From NCBI GenBank assembly GCA_019753235.1, contig JAIELF010000022.1, positions 1 through 47,645 of the forward strand: a stretch of 47,645 nt of DNA. The letters are read 5' to 3'. Shown in pieces: positions 27,887 to 37,800 of this stretch (positions are counted from its first letter, which is position 1; every line of letters begins with the position of its first letter). This DNA is from a bacterium (GTDB lineage: Bacteria > Planctomycetota > Planctomycetia > Kolteriales > Kolteriaceae). Made by a program: the position numbers and the translations under genes. The notes under the pieces were generated by a model. It saw only the letters and a program-made list of their open reading frames with translations. It searched no databases and had not been told where the DNA came from.

Positions 27887-28252
27887 ATGTCGGCAGTCCT
27901 CGTTATCTGTAGCGACCTGATCTTTTCGACGAAGATCAAGGGAACCGCCCAGGCCCTCGGGATCGAAGCACGATTCGTTCCCGAGGGGACATCGGTCGCT
28001 TGGACGGATGATGTTCCGCGACTGATCATCGATCTCAACACCGCGGGGACGTCTGCGGACGATCTCCGTCGGCTTCGCCAAATGTTCGTCCCACCGATCG
28101 AAATGGTCGCCTTCGGTTCCCATGTCGATGTTGCTCGGCTCAAGGGGGCTAGGGAGGCGGGCTGCGATCTGGTTCTTCCCCGCAGCACGTTCGTCGAGCG
28201 GTTGATCTCGCTGATCGATCCATTCCAGCCGCTGTCGGACGGTCGTGATTAA
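27887..28252 (+). CDS. Small receiver-like domain protein
   Basis: A 121-residue protein with a flavodoxin-like pattern typical of response-regulator receivers: VLVICSDLIF (strand 1 with an acidic residue), RLIIDLN with Asp49 at the phosphoacceptor position, VAFGSH, and DLVLPRSTF. The conserved Lys is Arg99 here, and the strand 4 Thr/Ser is present. It may be an atypical receiver that is phosphorylated weakly, or one that binds partners without phosphorylation. There is no output domain. It is coupled to the glucan phosphorylase gene (one base gap), so a role in its control can be proposed but not shown. Confidence 0.65.
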   Translation: MSAVLVICSDLIFSTKIKGTAQALGIEARFVPEGTSVAWTDDVPRLIIDLNTAGTSADDLRRLRQMFVPPIEMVAFGSHVDVARLKGAREAGCDLVLPRSTFVERLISLIDPFQPLSDGRD

Positions 28253-28261
28253 TCGCGACGG

Positions 28262-29710
28262 TTACTGCTTCCCTTCGACGCCAAACTGCTTGTAGTACGC
28301 GTCGTGAAATGGATTCGTCTTTGGACCGACAGCCTCTTCGTTCACCATGCCCGCACGAGCTTCGATCCACCATCGATCGTATGCCTGCCTCATGGAGGCA
28401 ACTTCATTAGGATACTGATTGATGACGTTGGTCGTCTCGGCCGGGTCGTTCGACAGGTCATAAAGCTCGGCATTGTTGACAAATCGAAATTGATGCGATC
28501 GAACCGCACACGAGCGAAACTTCGCCTTGTCGGCTTGCCCGCGCTCCCATCGCCCCACGTGGGTAAAAAGGTATCGGTCAGGCCAGCCTGCGTTCGGATC
28601 GTGTAAAAGAGGAACCAGCGAGCGACCATCCAGAAGTTCCGGAGTCGGCATGCTCCCTCCCGCAAGCTCGACGAGCGTCGGAAAGAGATCAATGTGCGCG
28701 GCCAAACTCGATATGTCGCGACCGGCCGACCATCGGCTCGGCCAACGCCAAAAGCAGGAGACCCGCGTTCCTCCTTCGTACGGCGTCCCCTTCCCACCAC
28801 GCATCCCAGCAGAATAGAGTTGAGTAAACGTTCCGCCATTATCGGTGAGGTAGATGACCAGCGTCTTCTGGGCAATCCCCCGCGATTCAAGAGCATCGAG
28901 GAGTTTGCCAACGTTTTCATCAATGTTGGCGATCATGGCAAGATAACGGATAGCCTCGGCAGAGAGAGGCTTATCAGCAATCGTCTTACCCCTAAAGAGA
29001 CGATCGTACATCGGACCCGGACTGATCAATGGTGCGTGCGGCGCGTTCGGCGTGATCATCGCAAAAAACTGTTGGTTCCCTTGCTTCGATTGCTCGCCCA
29101 TCCAAGCGATCGCCCGGTCGAAAAAGAGATCCGTGCAATAACCTTTCGTTCGAACGAACGTACCGTTCTGTCGAAGGACCGGATCAAAATATCTATTGTG
29201 TGGGGCGTCGCCGCAACTTCCGGGAAAGGTCTGTCCGATGCCACCTCCCCCGTGAATGAACGTTTCGTCAAAGCCTCTTTGTCCCGGCTGGTAAGCATCT
29301 TCATCGCCAAGATGCCATTTACCAAAGATGCCGGTCGAGTAACCCGCTTTCTTCAAAACTGCCGGCAACGTGACGGCCGAGAGCGCGAGCCTTTCGCGTT
29401 CATTAATCGTATGGGTCACGCCAGATTTGAATTCATGCCGACCGGTCAACATTGCCGCCCGGGTCGGCGCGCACGTAGGACTCACAAAGAACGACGTGAA
29501 CCGCAGACTTTCCGCAGAGAGCCGATCGAGGTTCGGCGTCTTCAAGACGGGATGACCATGGCACGAGAGATCCCCGTACCCTTGATCATCGGTCATCACG
29601 ATGACGATGTTTGGCCTGGACCCAATCAGATTGTCCGCGAAAGATTCCTCACTTACCGCAAGGAGAAGAAGGAACGCGACCATGCGCCACTTTCGATTGG
29701 GAATCATCAT
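28262..29710 (-). CDS. Secreted type I sulfatase
   Basis: A 482-residue sulfatase of the arylsulfatase group. A signal-peptide-like N-terminus (MVAFLLLLAVSEESFA) precedes PNIVIVMTDDQGYGDL, with metal-binding DD at 41-42. The active-site Cys80 lies in SPTCAPTRAAMLTG, which fits the CxPxR signature that is oxidised to formylglycine. Further features are GYSTGIFGKWHLG and VIYLTDNGG. It should remove sulfate from a sulfated polysaccharide or ester outside the cytoplasm. Planctomycetes carry many of these, with few known substrates. It lies 9 bases after the PQQ propeller gene on the same strand. The ATG at 29710 has no strong ribosome binding site. Confidence 0.92.
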   Translation of the reverse strand: MMIPNRKWRMVAFLLLLAVSEESFADNLIGSRPNIVIVMTDDQGYGDLSCHGHPVLKTPNLDRLSAESLRFTSFFVSPTCAPTRAAMLTGRHEFKSGVTHTINERERLALSAVTLPAVLKKAGYSTGIFGKWHLGDEDAYQPGQRGFDETFIHGGGGIGQTFPGSCGDAPHNRYFDPVLRQNGTFVRTKGYCTDLFFDRAIAWMGEQSKQGNQQFFAMITPNAPHAPLISPGPMYDRLFRGKTIADKPLSAEAIRYLAMIANIDENVGKLLDALESRGIAQKTLVIYLTDNGGTFTQLYSAGMRGGKGTPYEGGTRVSCFWRWPSRWSAGRDISSLAAHIDLFPTLVELAGGSMPTPELLDGRSLVPLLHDPNAGWPDRYLFTHVGRWERGQADKAKFRSCAVRSHQFRFVNNAELYDLSNDPAETTNVINQYPNEVASMRQAYDRWWIEARAGMVNEEAVGPKTNPFHDAYYKQFGVEGKQ

Positions 29711-29719
29711 GACATGATT

Positions 29720-30973
29720 CTAGCGGTTCTGCTGAGCGGTTCCGCTAAGCCAATTCCATGCACTGATCCCCTTCAGTTCTCGAACAAAAACCTCGTTTCC
29801 GACGACGGCCAAATGCCCCCAAGTCTCTTGCTCGCTGATTTTCTTCTCGGCTAGGATTTTGAACTCCGCCGGGTCGGCTTGCATCAGAAATAGCGTTCCA
29901 TCTTGATCGAGGCCGAGAATCTTGTTCCCGTGCGCAACCATGCTCCAGTATTTGCCGAACCGACGTGACGAAACCCATTTGAGTTCCCCATCCGTCAATC
30001 GTAGGCAGGCCATCCGCTGATTCTGCAAGTGAAGGTACACATGCCCATCAATGAGGATCGGTGTGGACATATAACCCTTGACTTTGTTCTCCCACGCTAC
30101 CGATGGTCGCCAAGTTCCGTCCTGATGATCGAGCAAGTAAAAATAGCTTTTGTTCTGATACGACGAGGTAAATATGCCGTCGTTGAAGACGATCGGCGTC
30201 AAGATGTTCATGCCGCGGAAGTTCGGGACATCCTGCGTCCAGAGGACCGTTCCATCTTCGGGCCGAACGCCGGCCAGTTTCGTCCGTGTTTGCACGAGAA
30301 GTTGTTCTTGACCACCGATCGACTGCAAGACGGGGGAAGAGAACGCACTCCCCATCATTCCCCCGCCATCCGCCAGGGACTTCCAGACGACCCCGCCTGT
30401 AGCTTTGTCGATTTTGAAGAAAGATCCCCCCGCTTGCACGTAGAGATGTGGCCCCACGATCAAAGGGCTCGAAACAAAGCCGAACGTCGGAACGGACGAC
30501 TTGAAGTCCTTGACGAAGTCGATCGTCCAACGAATCTGACCGGTCTTCGTATCGAGCGCGACGAGCATGTCGCGCATTCCACCGACGTAGATCGTCTCGC
30601 CATCGCACGCCGGCGTCGAGCGAATCCAGTCGCCGTTCTCTTTCGCGAAGAACGGGACCTTCATCGAACCCTGCCACTGATTCCGCCAGCGCTCGTTACC
30701 GGTTTCGCGATCGAGCGCACGAACGACTTCGTCCTTCTCCCCTTCGGTCTCGGCGACATAGACAGTGTCCGCCACCACGAGGGGTCCAGAATAGCCGGGC
30801 CCGAGTTCCTTTTTCCAATGAACCTGCAAGCCATTCAAATCATGGGGCCATTCAGGGCCCTCGGCCACGAAACCGCTGCGCGAGGGACCACGCCATTGAT
30901 CCCAGCGGTCCGTTGAAGTGTCGGCGACCACGAAGCTACTGGCGACGAGAATGGAATAAACAATCCCGAGCAT
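29720..30973 (-). CDS. Secreted PQQ-like beta-propeller protein
   Basis: A 417-residue protein with repeated propeller blades ending in WR/W and GT-like turns: WDQWRGPSRSGF, DGETIYVGGMRDMLVALDTKTGQIRW, GGSFFKIDKATGGVVW, LYVQAG and so on. This is the pyrrolo-quinoline-quinone-like repeat also found in BamB and in dehydrogenases. A signal peptide (MLGIVYSILVASSFVVA) follows an ATG with AAGGGGGG upstream. No catalytic site is visible. It is transcribed just ahead of the sulfatase; a role in a shared extracellular process is possible but unproven. Confidence 0.83.
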   Translation of the reverse strand: MLGIVYSILVASSFVVADTSTDRWDQWRGPSRSGFVAEGPEWPHDLNGLQVHWKKELGPGYSGPLVVADTVYVAETEGEKDEVVRALDRETGNERWRNQWQGSMKVPFFAKENGDWIRSTPACDGETIYVGGMRDMLVALDTKTGQIRWTIDFVKDFKSSVPTFGFVSSPLIVGPHLYVQAGGSFFKIDKATGGVVWKSLADGGGMMGSAFSSPVLQSIGGQEQLLVQTRTKLAGVRPEDGTVLWTQDVPNFRGMNILTPIVFNDGIFTSSYQNKSYFYLLDHQDGTWRPSVAWENKVKGYMSTPILIDGHVYLHLQNQRMACLRLTDGELKWVSSRRFGKYWSMVAHGNKILGLDQDGTLFLMQADPAEFKILAEKKISEQETWGHLAVVGNEVFVRELKGISAWNWLSGTAQQNR

Positions 30974-31122
30974 GGATACCCCCCTTGATAGCCGACAACG
31001 CCCCATGAGCTGCGCGCGGAAGCTCGCATGGCTCGCCGCTATCATATGGTAGGGTCGAATGGAAGGCGTGCGTCGACGCCAGGGGAGGAGACACGCATTG
31101 CTCGGCAGACGCCCAAGGGAAA

Positions 31123-32352
31123 TCAGGGATTCTGGAATTGAACCTCGTCAAAGCTGACAAAGTCGATGCCCGGCAACCGATCGATTAAGTCGGCTAGTTC
31201 GAATAGATCTTCCGATTTCGCGATGCCACCGGCTAGGCGAACCTCTTTCCCACGAATGGTGAACGTCAATTGCCGAGCTCGCGGATCACGAGCCAAGATG
31301 GCGGCAACATCTGCCTGGATCTGCTGCGCTAATCGATCCCCTTCCACGGAATCCGATGCTTGACCTGCGGGGATCACCGCAGGAACCTGGACGCTTGGAG
31401 TCAAAGGGGGAGCGGGAATGGTCCGCTTGCCCAAACCGATTTTTTGGCCACTGGGAAGAACCTCCTGCGGCACGGAGGGCTTGGCGACTTGTTGTTCCAG
31501 GGTACGGTGCTTGATCGAAGGCATCATGGCAACCGACAGAGTCGGTCCCTGCCCCGGAGTTCGTGAAGAAGCGGGAAATGCCGGGCTCATCGGCTCGATA
31601 AAAGGAGCCAACGACGCCGAGACGGTGCCAGCCGCAAGCGGCGAATCCGAAAACGCGGGGGTCGGCTCGGCCGGGAGAAAATTGTTTGGAGGCGTCGGCA
31701 ATCCACCCGCTAAGGTTCCGCCATCCAGTCGGATCGGCGGTGCGAGCATGGCGGCATAGCTTGTCTGTTCGACGCCTTGCAATGGATTGATTTCGAGTTC
31801 GTTGCGGACGTTCACCAGCCCGACCGTGTTGCGTGCCAACTGCTCCGCCTGCTGACGAACCGCTTCACTGGCAACGTGACCACGCAAAGTGATCACGCCG
31901 TTCTCGGCCAGGATATGAATGAATGCGGCTCGCACCGCCGCATCAGAAACCAACAGCGAGCGACAACGACTGACCAAGAGCGAGTCGCTGACGTTCCTTT
32001 CCTCTTGCCGAATCCGAGTAAAGAAACTCCCCGAGGATTCGACATGGTTGCCACGATGAAGCCAATCTGTCACGAGACGCCGGACCCAGCCGGCCGGCGG
32101 TTGCTTGGATTTACTTGAGGTCGGCGGTGTTTTGACAGAGGGTGTGTTTCGCGACGTCGGCGAGATTAAATCGTGGGCAAAGGCCGATGGCCGAGGGGAG
32201 AGTGGCGGCAGTGGTGCCGGGGAAACAGCCTGACCAATGGTCGGCGTGCTGGTCGGGAAATCCGTCGGCTGTTGAGCCTGGAGCATCGCCGTGGCCAAGA
32301 GGAGATTGGCCAAGAGGATGCTTCTGCTCGCGCGGCCAAACCCTGCCGTCAT
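31123..32352 (-). CDS. Secreted protein with two BON-type domains
   Basis: A 409-residue exported protein. The chosen ATG has GGAAGGGG upstream and is followed by a signal peptide (MTAGFGRASRSILLANLLLATAMLQAQ). The first BON-like domain is VSDSLLVSRCRSLLVSDAAVRAAF then ITLRGHVASEAVRQQAEQLARNTVGLVNVRNEL. A second one closes the protein (about the last 70 residues): DPRARQLTFTIRGKEVRLAGGIAKSEDLFELADLIDRLPGIDFVSFDEV. Between them is a Pro/Ala/Ser-rich disordered region. BON domains bind membranes or cell-wall material. No enzyme motif is seen. It is the first leftward gene divergent from hflX. Confidence 0.7.
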   Translation of the reverse strand: MTAGFGRASRSILLANLLLATAMLQAQQPTDFPTSTPTIGQAVSPAPLPPLSPRPSAFAHDLISPTSRNTPSVKTPPTSSKSKQPPAGWVRRLVTDWLHRGNHVESSGSFFTRIRQEERNVSDSLLVSRCRSLLVSDAAVRAAFIHILAENGVITLRGHVASEAVRQQAEQLARNTVGLVNVRNELEINPLQGVEQTSYAAMLAPPIRLDGGTLAGGLPTPPNNFLPAEPTPAFSDSPLAAGTVSASLAPFIEPMSPAFPASSRTPGQGPTLSVAMMPSIKHRTLEQQVAKPSVPQEVLPSGQKIGLGKRTIPAPPLTPSVQVPAVIPAGQASDSVEGDRLAQQIQADVAAILARDPRARQLTFTIRGKEVRLAGGIAKSEDLFELADLIDRLPGIDFVSFDEVQFQNP

Positions 32353-32952
32353 CTCTCTCCCCTTCCGCCGATCGGTTCGTTCCTCTCGGCTCCATGCGGA
32401 TGCTTTCGGATTGCATCCCTTCCACGCAAGACTAGCCGCCCGAACCGAGAGGATAGCCGGGCACATGGTCAGCCACGTAGCGGCGACGTGGCGGACGAGC
32501 CGGGTCGTTGGCAACTATACACGGGCTTACCCCTCGAAGGAGCAGGCAATCTCGTCGAAAAGAATGCTTCGAATGGATCTCGTAGCGGACTTGGGGATCA
32601 TGCGAATCGCGTAAAAGACGTAAGCTGGATCAACCTTCCCCATCAGTGAAAATATTCCGAGGTCGTACGCGTGCGACCAAAGAGTTTCCTCGGACGGCCG
32701 GCGATCCTTTCTGGCTCTTTTTGAGTGAAGACAGACGTTTTCGCGGGGCGAATGACACCGAGTGATTGCGGCCGGGACCTATTCGCGGTACCATGGCATC
32801 TGCGGAGAGGAAGCGGAGAAGAGAGACTCGGCGAACCTCTTGCACGAAGGTGTGTCTTGACCAAAGGTGTGTCTGAATCGAGGCGGGCGCGCGAGACACG
32901 AGTCCCATAAGAGCCGGCGAGCTTGCTCTAGGAAAAAAGGAACCCAATCGAG
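32353..32952. other. Gene-free divergent region between the BON protein and hflX
   Basis: About 600 bases without a convincing coding frame. Near hflX there is a direct repeat aaggtgtgtct at 32847-32857 and 32864-32874 (17-base step) that could be paired regulator half sites. The final part holds AGG before the hflX TTG start. Promoters of both divergent genes should lie here; no boxes can be assigned reliably. Confidence 0.4.
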
Positions 32953-34278
32953 TTGTCGAATCACCATCAGCGCGAAGATCTCACCGTTCATCGCGAAGAA
33001 GCGGTTCTGGCGGGCGTCTCCACTCCTGAAAGTCCGATCGACGATTATCCAGAACCGATGTCCGAACTCCGCGGATTGGCCCAGGCCGCGGGTGCCCGCG
33101 TGGTCGGCGGCGTCACGCAGAAGCGAATGAAACCCGATGTGGCCACATACATCGGCAAAGGAAAGATCGAAGAGCTTTCCCGCTTGATCGATGACGAACA
33201 AGCAAACGTCGTGATAGTGGATGATGAGCTTCACCCCGCGCAGGTCCGAAATCTCGAAAAGCAGACGCACACGAAAGTCGTCGATCGGACCGAGCTGATC
33301 CTCGACATCTTCGCGACCCGGGCCCAGACCGAACAAGCAAAACTGCAAGTGGAACTTGCTCAGCTCGAGTATCTTCGGCCACGACTGAAGCGATTGTGGA
33401 CCCACCTCGAAACACAGGGGGGTGGGATTGGCACGCGCGGACCAGGCGAAACGCAGTTGGAAACCGATCGACGACTGATCGATCGGCGGATTCGCGAGCT
33501 TCGCGACCGACTTTCGATCATCAAGAAACGGAAAGAACGCGAGGTGCAAGCTCGACAAGTTGAGTTCCGCGTTTCGCTGGTGGGTTACACCAATGCTGGC
33601 AAGAGTACGTTGATGAGGGCCCTCACCAAGGCGGATGTCCTTGTGGCCGACATGCTCTTTGCCACGCTGGATACCCGAACGCGACGGTGGGCCATTCCGG
33701 GATGGGGAAAAGTTCTTCTCTCCGACACTGTTGGCTTTATCCGAAAACTTCCTCACGACTTGGTCGAGTCTTTCAAAGCAACTCTCGAAGAAGCGGTCCA
33801 GGCCGACTTACTGCTCCATGTGGTGAATGCCGCCGACCCGCATGCCATCGCGCAGTACCACGCGGTGCTTGACGTGCTCGAAGAGATCGGCGCCCGCGAG
33901 AAGCCTACCGTGCTGGTGTTGAATCAGATTGATGAAATCCGTGATCGGACCGTGCTCAATAATCTCGAATCGCTGCACCCCCATGCGGTTGCCATCAGCG
34001 CTCAGACGGGAGAGGGTCTCGAACAACTTTGTGCGATGGTGGTGTCGACGTTAAGCCATCGCTATGTGGAAGCGGAAGTTGAATTTCATGCGGGTAACGG
34101 TCGGCTTCGGGCCTACTTTGGTGCCCACGGGCAAATCGGCCAGGAGAGTTACGATGACGACAACGTTCGGCTAAAAGTCCGTATGGCTAGACATCTGCTC
34201 GATCGCGTGCAGGGAGAAGTCAGAATCCTCTCGGCCATCCAGGCCCATCCGGATTCCGCCGCGGAACACCTCCGATAA
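32953..34278 (+). CDS. hflX: GTPase HflX
   Basis: A 441-residue ribosome-associated GTPase. The N-terminal HflX domain includes GKGKIEELSRLID, DDELHPAQVRNLE, RTELILDIFATRA and GTRGPGETQLETDRR (the glycine-rich linker). The G domain has VGYTNAGKSTLMRA (Walker A), ATLDTRTR, DTVGFIRKLPHDLVESF and VLNQIDE. HflX splits stalled or hibernating ribosomes after stress. The only in-frame start before the conserved region is TTG at 32953; an in-frame stop lies at 32929. So translation likely starts at TTG, with AGG some bases upstream. It is divergent from the BON-protein gene. Confidence 0.93.
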   Translation: MSNHHQREDLTVHREEAVLAGVSTPESPIDDYPEPMSELRGLAQAAGARVVGGVTQKRMKPDVATYIGKGKIEELSRLIDDEQANVVIVDDELHPAQVRNLEKQTHTKVVDRTELILDIFATRAQTEQAKLQVELAQLEYLRPRLKRLWTHLETQGGGIGTRGPGETQLETDRRLIDRRIRELRDRLSIIKKRKEREVQARQVEFRVSLVGYTNAGKSTLMRALTKADVLVADMLFATLDTRTRRWAIPGWGKVLLSDTVGFIRKLPHDLVESFKATLEEAVQADLLLHVVNAADPHAIAQYHAVLDVLEEIGAREKPTVLVLNQIDEIRDRTVLNNLESLHPHAVAISAQTGEGLEQLCAMVVSTLSHRYVEAEVEFHAGNGRLRAYFGAHGQIGQESYDDDNVRLKVRMARHLLDRVQGEVRILSAIQAHPDSAAEHLR

Positions 34279-34309
34279 CGTCTCGACATGCCCGGCTGGA
34301 ACGCAACAC

Positions 34310-34609
34310 TCAGAATGCACCCACCGAGGAAGCGGCCGCGAACTCGCGAAGCCGACGGGGAGCGACGGCCTTGGGCCGATCCACGATGATCTGATTGTCG
34401 ATTAGGTTTTCGTCCGCGACGGTCGCCACCAGTTGCTGAGCGATCTGCTTCATGAAGTAACTGGGAACCGAACCTTCCAAGATCAGCCGACCGTTGGAAA
34501 GCCCGTACTGAACGCCCCGGAGTGCGGAGTAGCAACTCGCCTGCAGGATGCGGTCGACTTCCACCAGGATGTCAAATTGCCGAGCTGCTTGGGCTTCGTC
34601 AACGATCAT
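34310..34609 (-). CDS. Small BON domain protein
   Basis: A 99-residue protein with one BON domain: QFDILVEVDRILQASCYSALRGVQYGLSNGRLILEGSVPSYFMKQIAQQLVATVADENLIDNQIIV cut by its usual turns. The chosen ATG has AGGAG eight bases upstream; the frame is open further to 34714, but the extension shows no protein-like features. No signal peptide is visible. The function is unknown; it lies convergent with hflX. Confidence 0.72.
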   Translation of the reverse strand: MIVDEAQAARQFDILVEVDRILQASCYSALRGVQYGLSNGRLILEGSVPSYFMKQIAQQLVATVADENLIDNQIIVDRPKAVAPRRLREFAAASSVGAF

Positions 34610-34837
34610 GAAAGTCGCTCCTGGGTTGGCATCAACTCTAAGGAAAGTCACCGGGAAGTGTGAACGTACCAATCGCGTCTGAGGGAAATGTAGCCGGTGA
34701 CATCCATGTGTCAAAAAGGGAAGCTTGCGTCCTTTCGTGAAGATGGAGCGAAGTCTACTGGTCGAATCGGTTGTAACGATTGTCCAGGATCGAATCGGGC
34801 GCAGTTCGCGGCGGCCTTGCCAGTTTTGTTCAAGCGA

Positions 34838-37800
34838 TCAAGGCTTCTCCAGTTCAAAGCGAGCCAGGTCACCCAGCGTGTACGCGCGGAGTCTAAGAAT
34901 GCTGGGGATCTTCGAGAGATCCACTTTCGCCAGGAAAGAATGCTTCCCCTCGGTAAGTTCGACGTCGGCCACCGACTCTTCATCCGCAACCTGCTTCACC
35001 TCGAGCGGCTTACCGTCAAGCCAATAGGTCGCCTTGCGCCCGGGCCGAATCGTCAGACGAATCTTGCCCGGCCGAGTGACGGAAATCGTCGTGGTCCCGA
35101 AGAAGGTCGGTTTCTCCGGCGAAAGGGACAACTCTCGTACGTATACCCAGGCATCATTGGTCGTCAGCGATTCGGTCCAGGCCGATGCTTCGAGCGTTCC
35201 ATCCAACATCTTGGGGAGCAACGCTGTACCCTGATCGAGCGTCACGGGCCCGAGGATCCGCCAACGCCGAGCGGATTGTTCTTCCGCAGGACCAAAGGGA
35301 CCGGGCTTTCCTAATTCAGCAAGATACCGGACCAAGTCGAGCAGATCCTGCGTCGGCAGTGTGTCGACGACATCCGTCGGCATAAGCGACCCACCCATCT
35401 TCGTCTCTTCCACACGAGCTTTAGGTATGGACACAGTCGTGTTGTCAGCGAGCCGAAGAACGATCTCGCTTTCGTTTTGCTGCTCGGGGATACCGGTGAC
35501 GACTTTTCCATCGTCGGTGACAAGCACCACCGAGTGATAATTCTCTTTCACCTTCGAACTGGGCAACAGCAGACTTTCTACCAAGTAATCCACCGGGGCA
35601 CTGGTGCCGATGGTGGTGAGTTCGGGGCCAACTTTGCCGCCTGCTCCCTTGATGACGTGGCACGTCGCACAAGCGAGTTCTTTTCGAGCGTAGACTTGTT
35701 GACCTCGTTGGGGATCACCCGACCGCATGACCTTATCGGCCAGGGCGGCAATTTGTTGCGGTGAAACCATTCGTTCCCCCTCGGGCAAACCTCCCGCCAC
35801 GCGAAGCGCTTTAATGAGAGCAGGCATCGTTTGACCAGACGCATTGATTCTTTTCACGCTCTCCTCAGCAACGGCCGCCGATAGCTTCTTGCCGGCAAGC
35901 GCCGCCGCCAATTGGATGGGTCCCTGTTGGCTCCCCAGGAACGCTTGCACAAGCGATCCCCCCTCGGCCCCGTCGGTGCTCGCGGTGATCGCGGGGAGAA
36001 TCGTTTCAATGGCTCGCGGCGCGTCGATCGACACGAGTGCGGTCGCGATCAGCAATCGCGTCGACGGCTCTTGGCTCCGCGAGAAGAGGCCCGCGAGCGA
36101 TTCGGAACTGGCTGATCCGCCGAGCTGACGAAGCGCATCGATCGCGGACTCTCTTTCGATCTTGCTGGTGCTCTCGGCTTTCTCGATGAGCACGGGCCTA
36201 AGCGATTCGATCTTCCATAGGCCAGCCAAACGAATCGCCTGATCGCGCGTGGTGTCGTCGTCGCTGGCCAACCATTGCCGAACCGGGCGCTCGAGATCCC
36301 CAGTCGGTTTGGCTTGACGAAGTCGATGCGCATTGATTAATGCCGAGAGAATTTTCGCCCGCTTTTCCGGCTTCATTCCTGTCCGGCGGGCCTGCTCGAG
36401 GAGAACCCCCATCTGTTCGGGCGAACCATGTTTGCCGATGAAAGCGAGAATTGAAAGCTCATCGGGAACGTTTTCGACCCGCAGAAAGTCTAGGAGAATC
36501 GGCACGACATCGGGACGATCAACGGCAAGAATCGCCATCACCCATCGATCGAGCGGCTGCCGGCCCAGTTCGCCCCGCTTGGCCGTGAATAGCCAAGCAC
36601 TCGTCGATTCACGAGCCAGTTGCTTGATCGCGTATTCCAATGTCGGATCAGTGCCACGATCAAGGGCGGACAATGCCCATGCCATCATCTGTGCAAATCG
36701 GAAATGATCGAGCAAGCGAACACCTTCTGTACGAACGCGCGGATGCTCATCCTTAAGTGCCATCATGACGCGTCGCTGCTGTTGTTCCCATCGACCGTAG
36801 CCGTTTCGCCCCACCGCGCGGACGGCCGCGGCGCGAACGCGATGGTCTTTCGCTTCGAGCAACGATTGCAACAACTCATCGTTGAAGGTCCCAGCAGACT
36901 CGTAGCACCACATCGCCCGCAGACGCAGGAGTTCATCGGTCTCTGAAGCGACCCACGCATCGAGCGCCGCGTGCACTTCGTCGGCAGGACGAGCGGCCAT
37001 CTCGCGACGGGCAAAGTGCCGAGCAAACTCGCTCGCACTCTTTTGCTTGGAGATCAAATCCGCCAGGCTGGTCTGAGAATCCATCGTCGCGTCGGCAAGC
37101 GATTGTTCCCTCTCCGATCGCCGATCGCGATGAGAGATTCGCCAGATCCGTCCATGGGTCTTGTCACGACGCGGATCACGAAAATCGACTTCGCCGTGAT
37201 TGATGATCGGATTGAACCAGTCGCAAACGTACAGCGAGCCATCGGGGCCGAACTTAACGTCGACGGGACGAAACGAGACGTCTGCCGTCGACAGGACCTC
37301 TGGGAGTTCCTCGGCCTTGAAGCCCGCTCCGCTTTCTTCGATGCGGTATCGCGCGATGCGATGAGCACGGAAATCGCACGTGAGAAGATTTCCTTGCCAA
37401 TCGTCGGGAAAAGCAGGAGTGCCGACGAACTCTGCCCCGCAATACTTTGGCTTACCCTCGACCAAGCTGGGGTACAAATGCGACTCGTTGGGGGTCCGAA
37501 TCATGTGGGCGCCGGGGGGAAAGAAGTTCACCGAGTAACCATCGTTATCGACGCCGAAGGCTTGGCCGAATGGATCGAACGCCAGCCCCCACGAGTTGGT
37601 CATCCCTGTGACAAAAACTTCCAACCGGTGCGTTCGAGGATTGTACTCCCAATAGCCACCTCCGTTGAGCCTCTTGGTTCCGAAAGGCGTTTCAACGTGG
37701 CTGTGAATGTACACCGCTTGCGCAAAAAATAGATTGCCCCACGGCGCATAGCGGAACGTATGGATGAGATGATGCGTGTCCTCGGTCCCGAATGCCGTCA

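Noticed and set aside
28694..29854. A 386-codon + strand frame opposite the sulfatase
   Set aside because: Antisense to sulfatase motifs including the Cys80 site; no recognisable domain.
36971..37732. A 253-codon + strand frame inside the PVC cytochrome gene
   Set aside because: It lies wholly antisense to the conserved propeller region and reads as a shadow of GC-rich codons.
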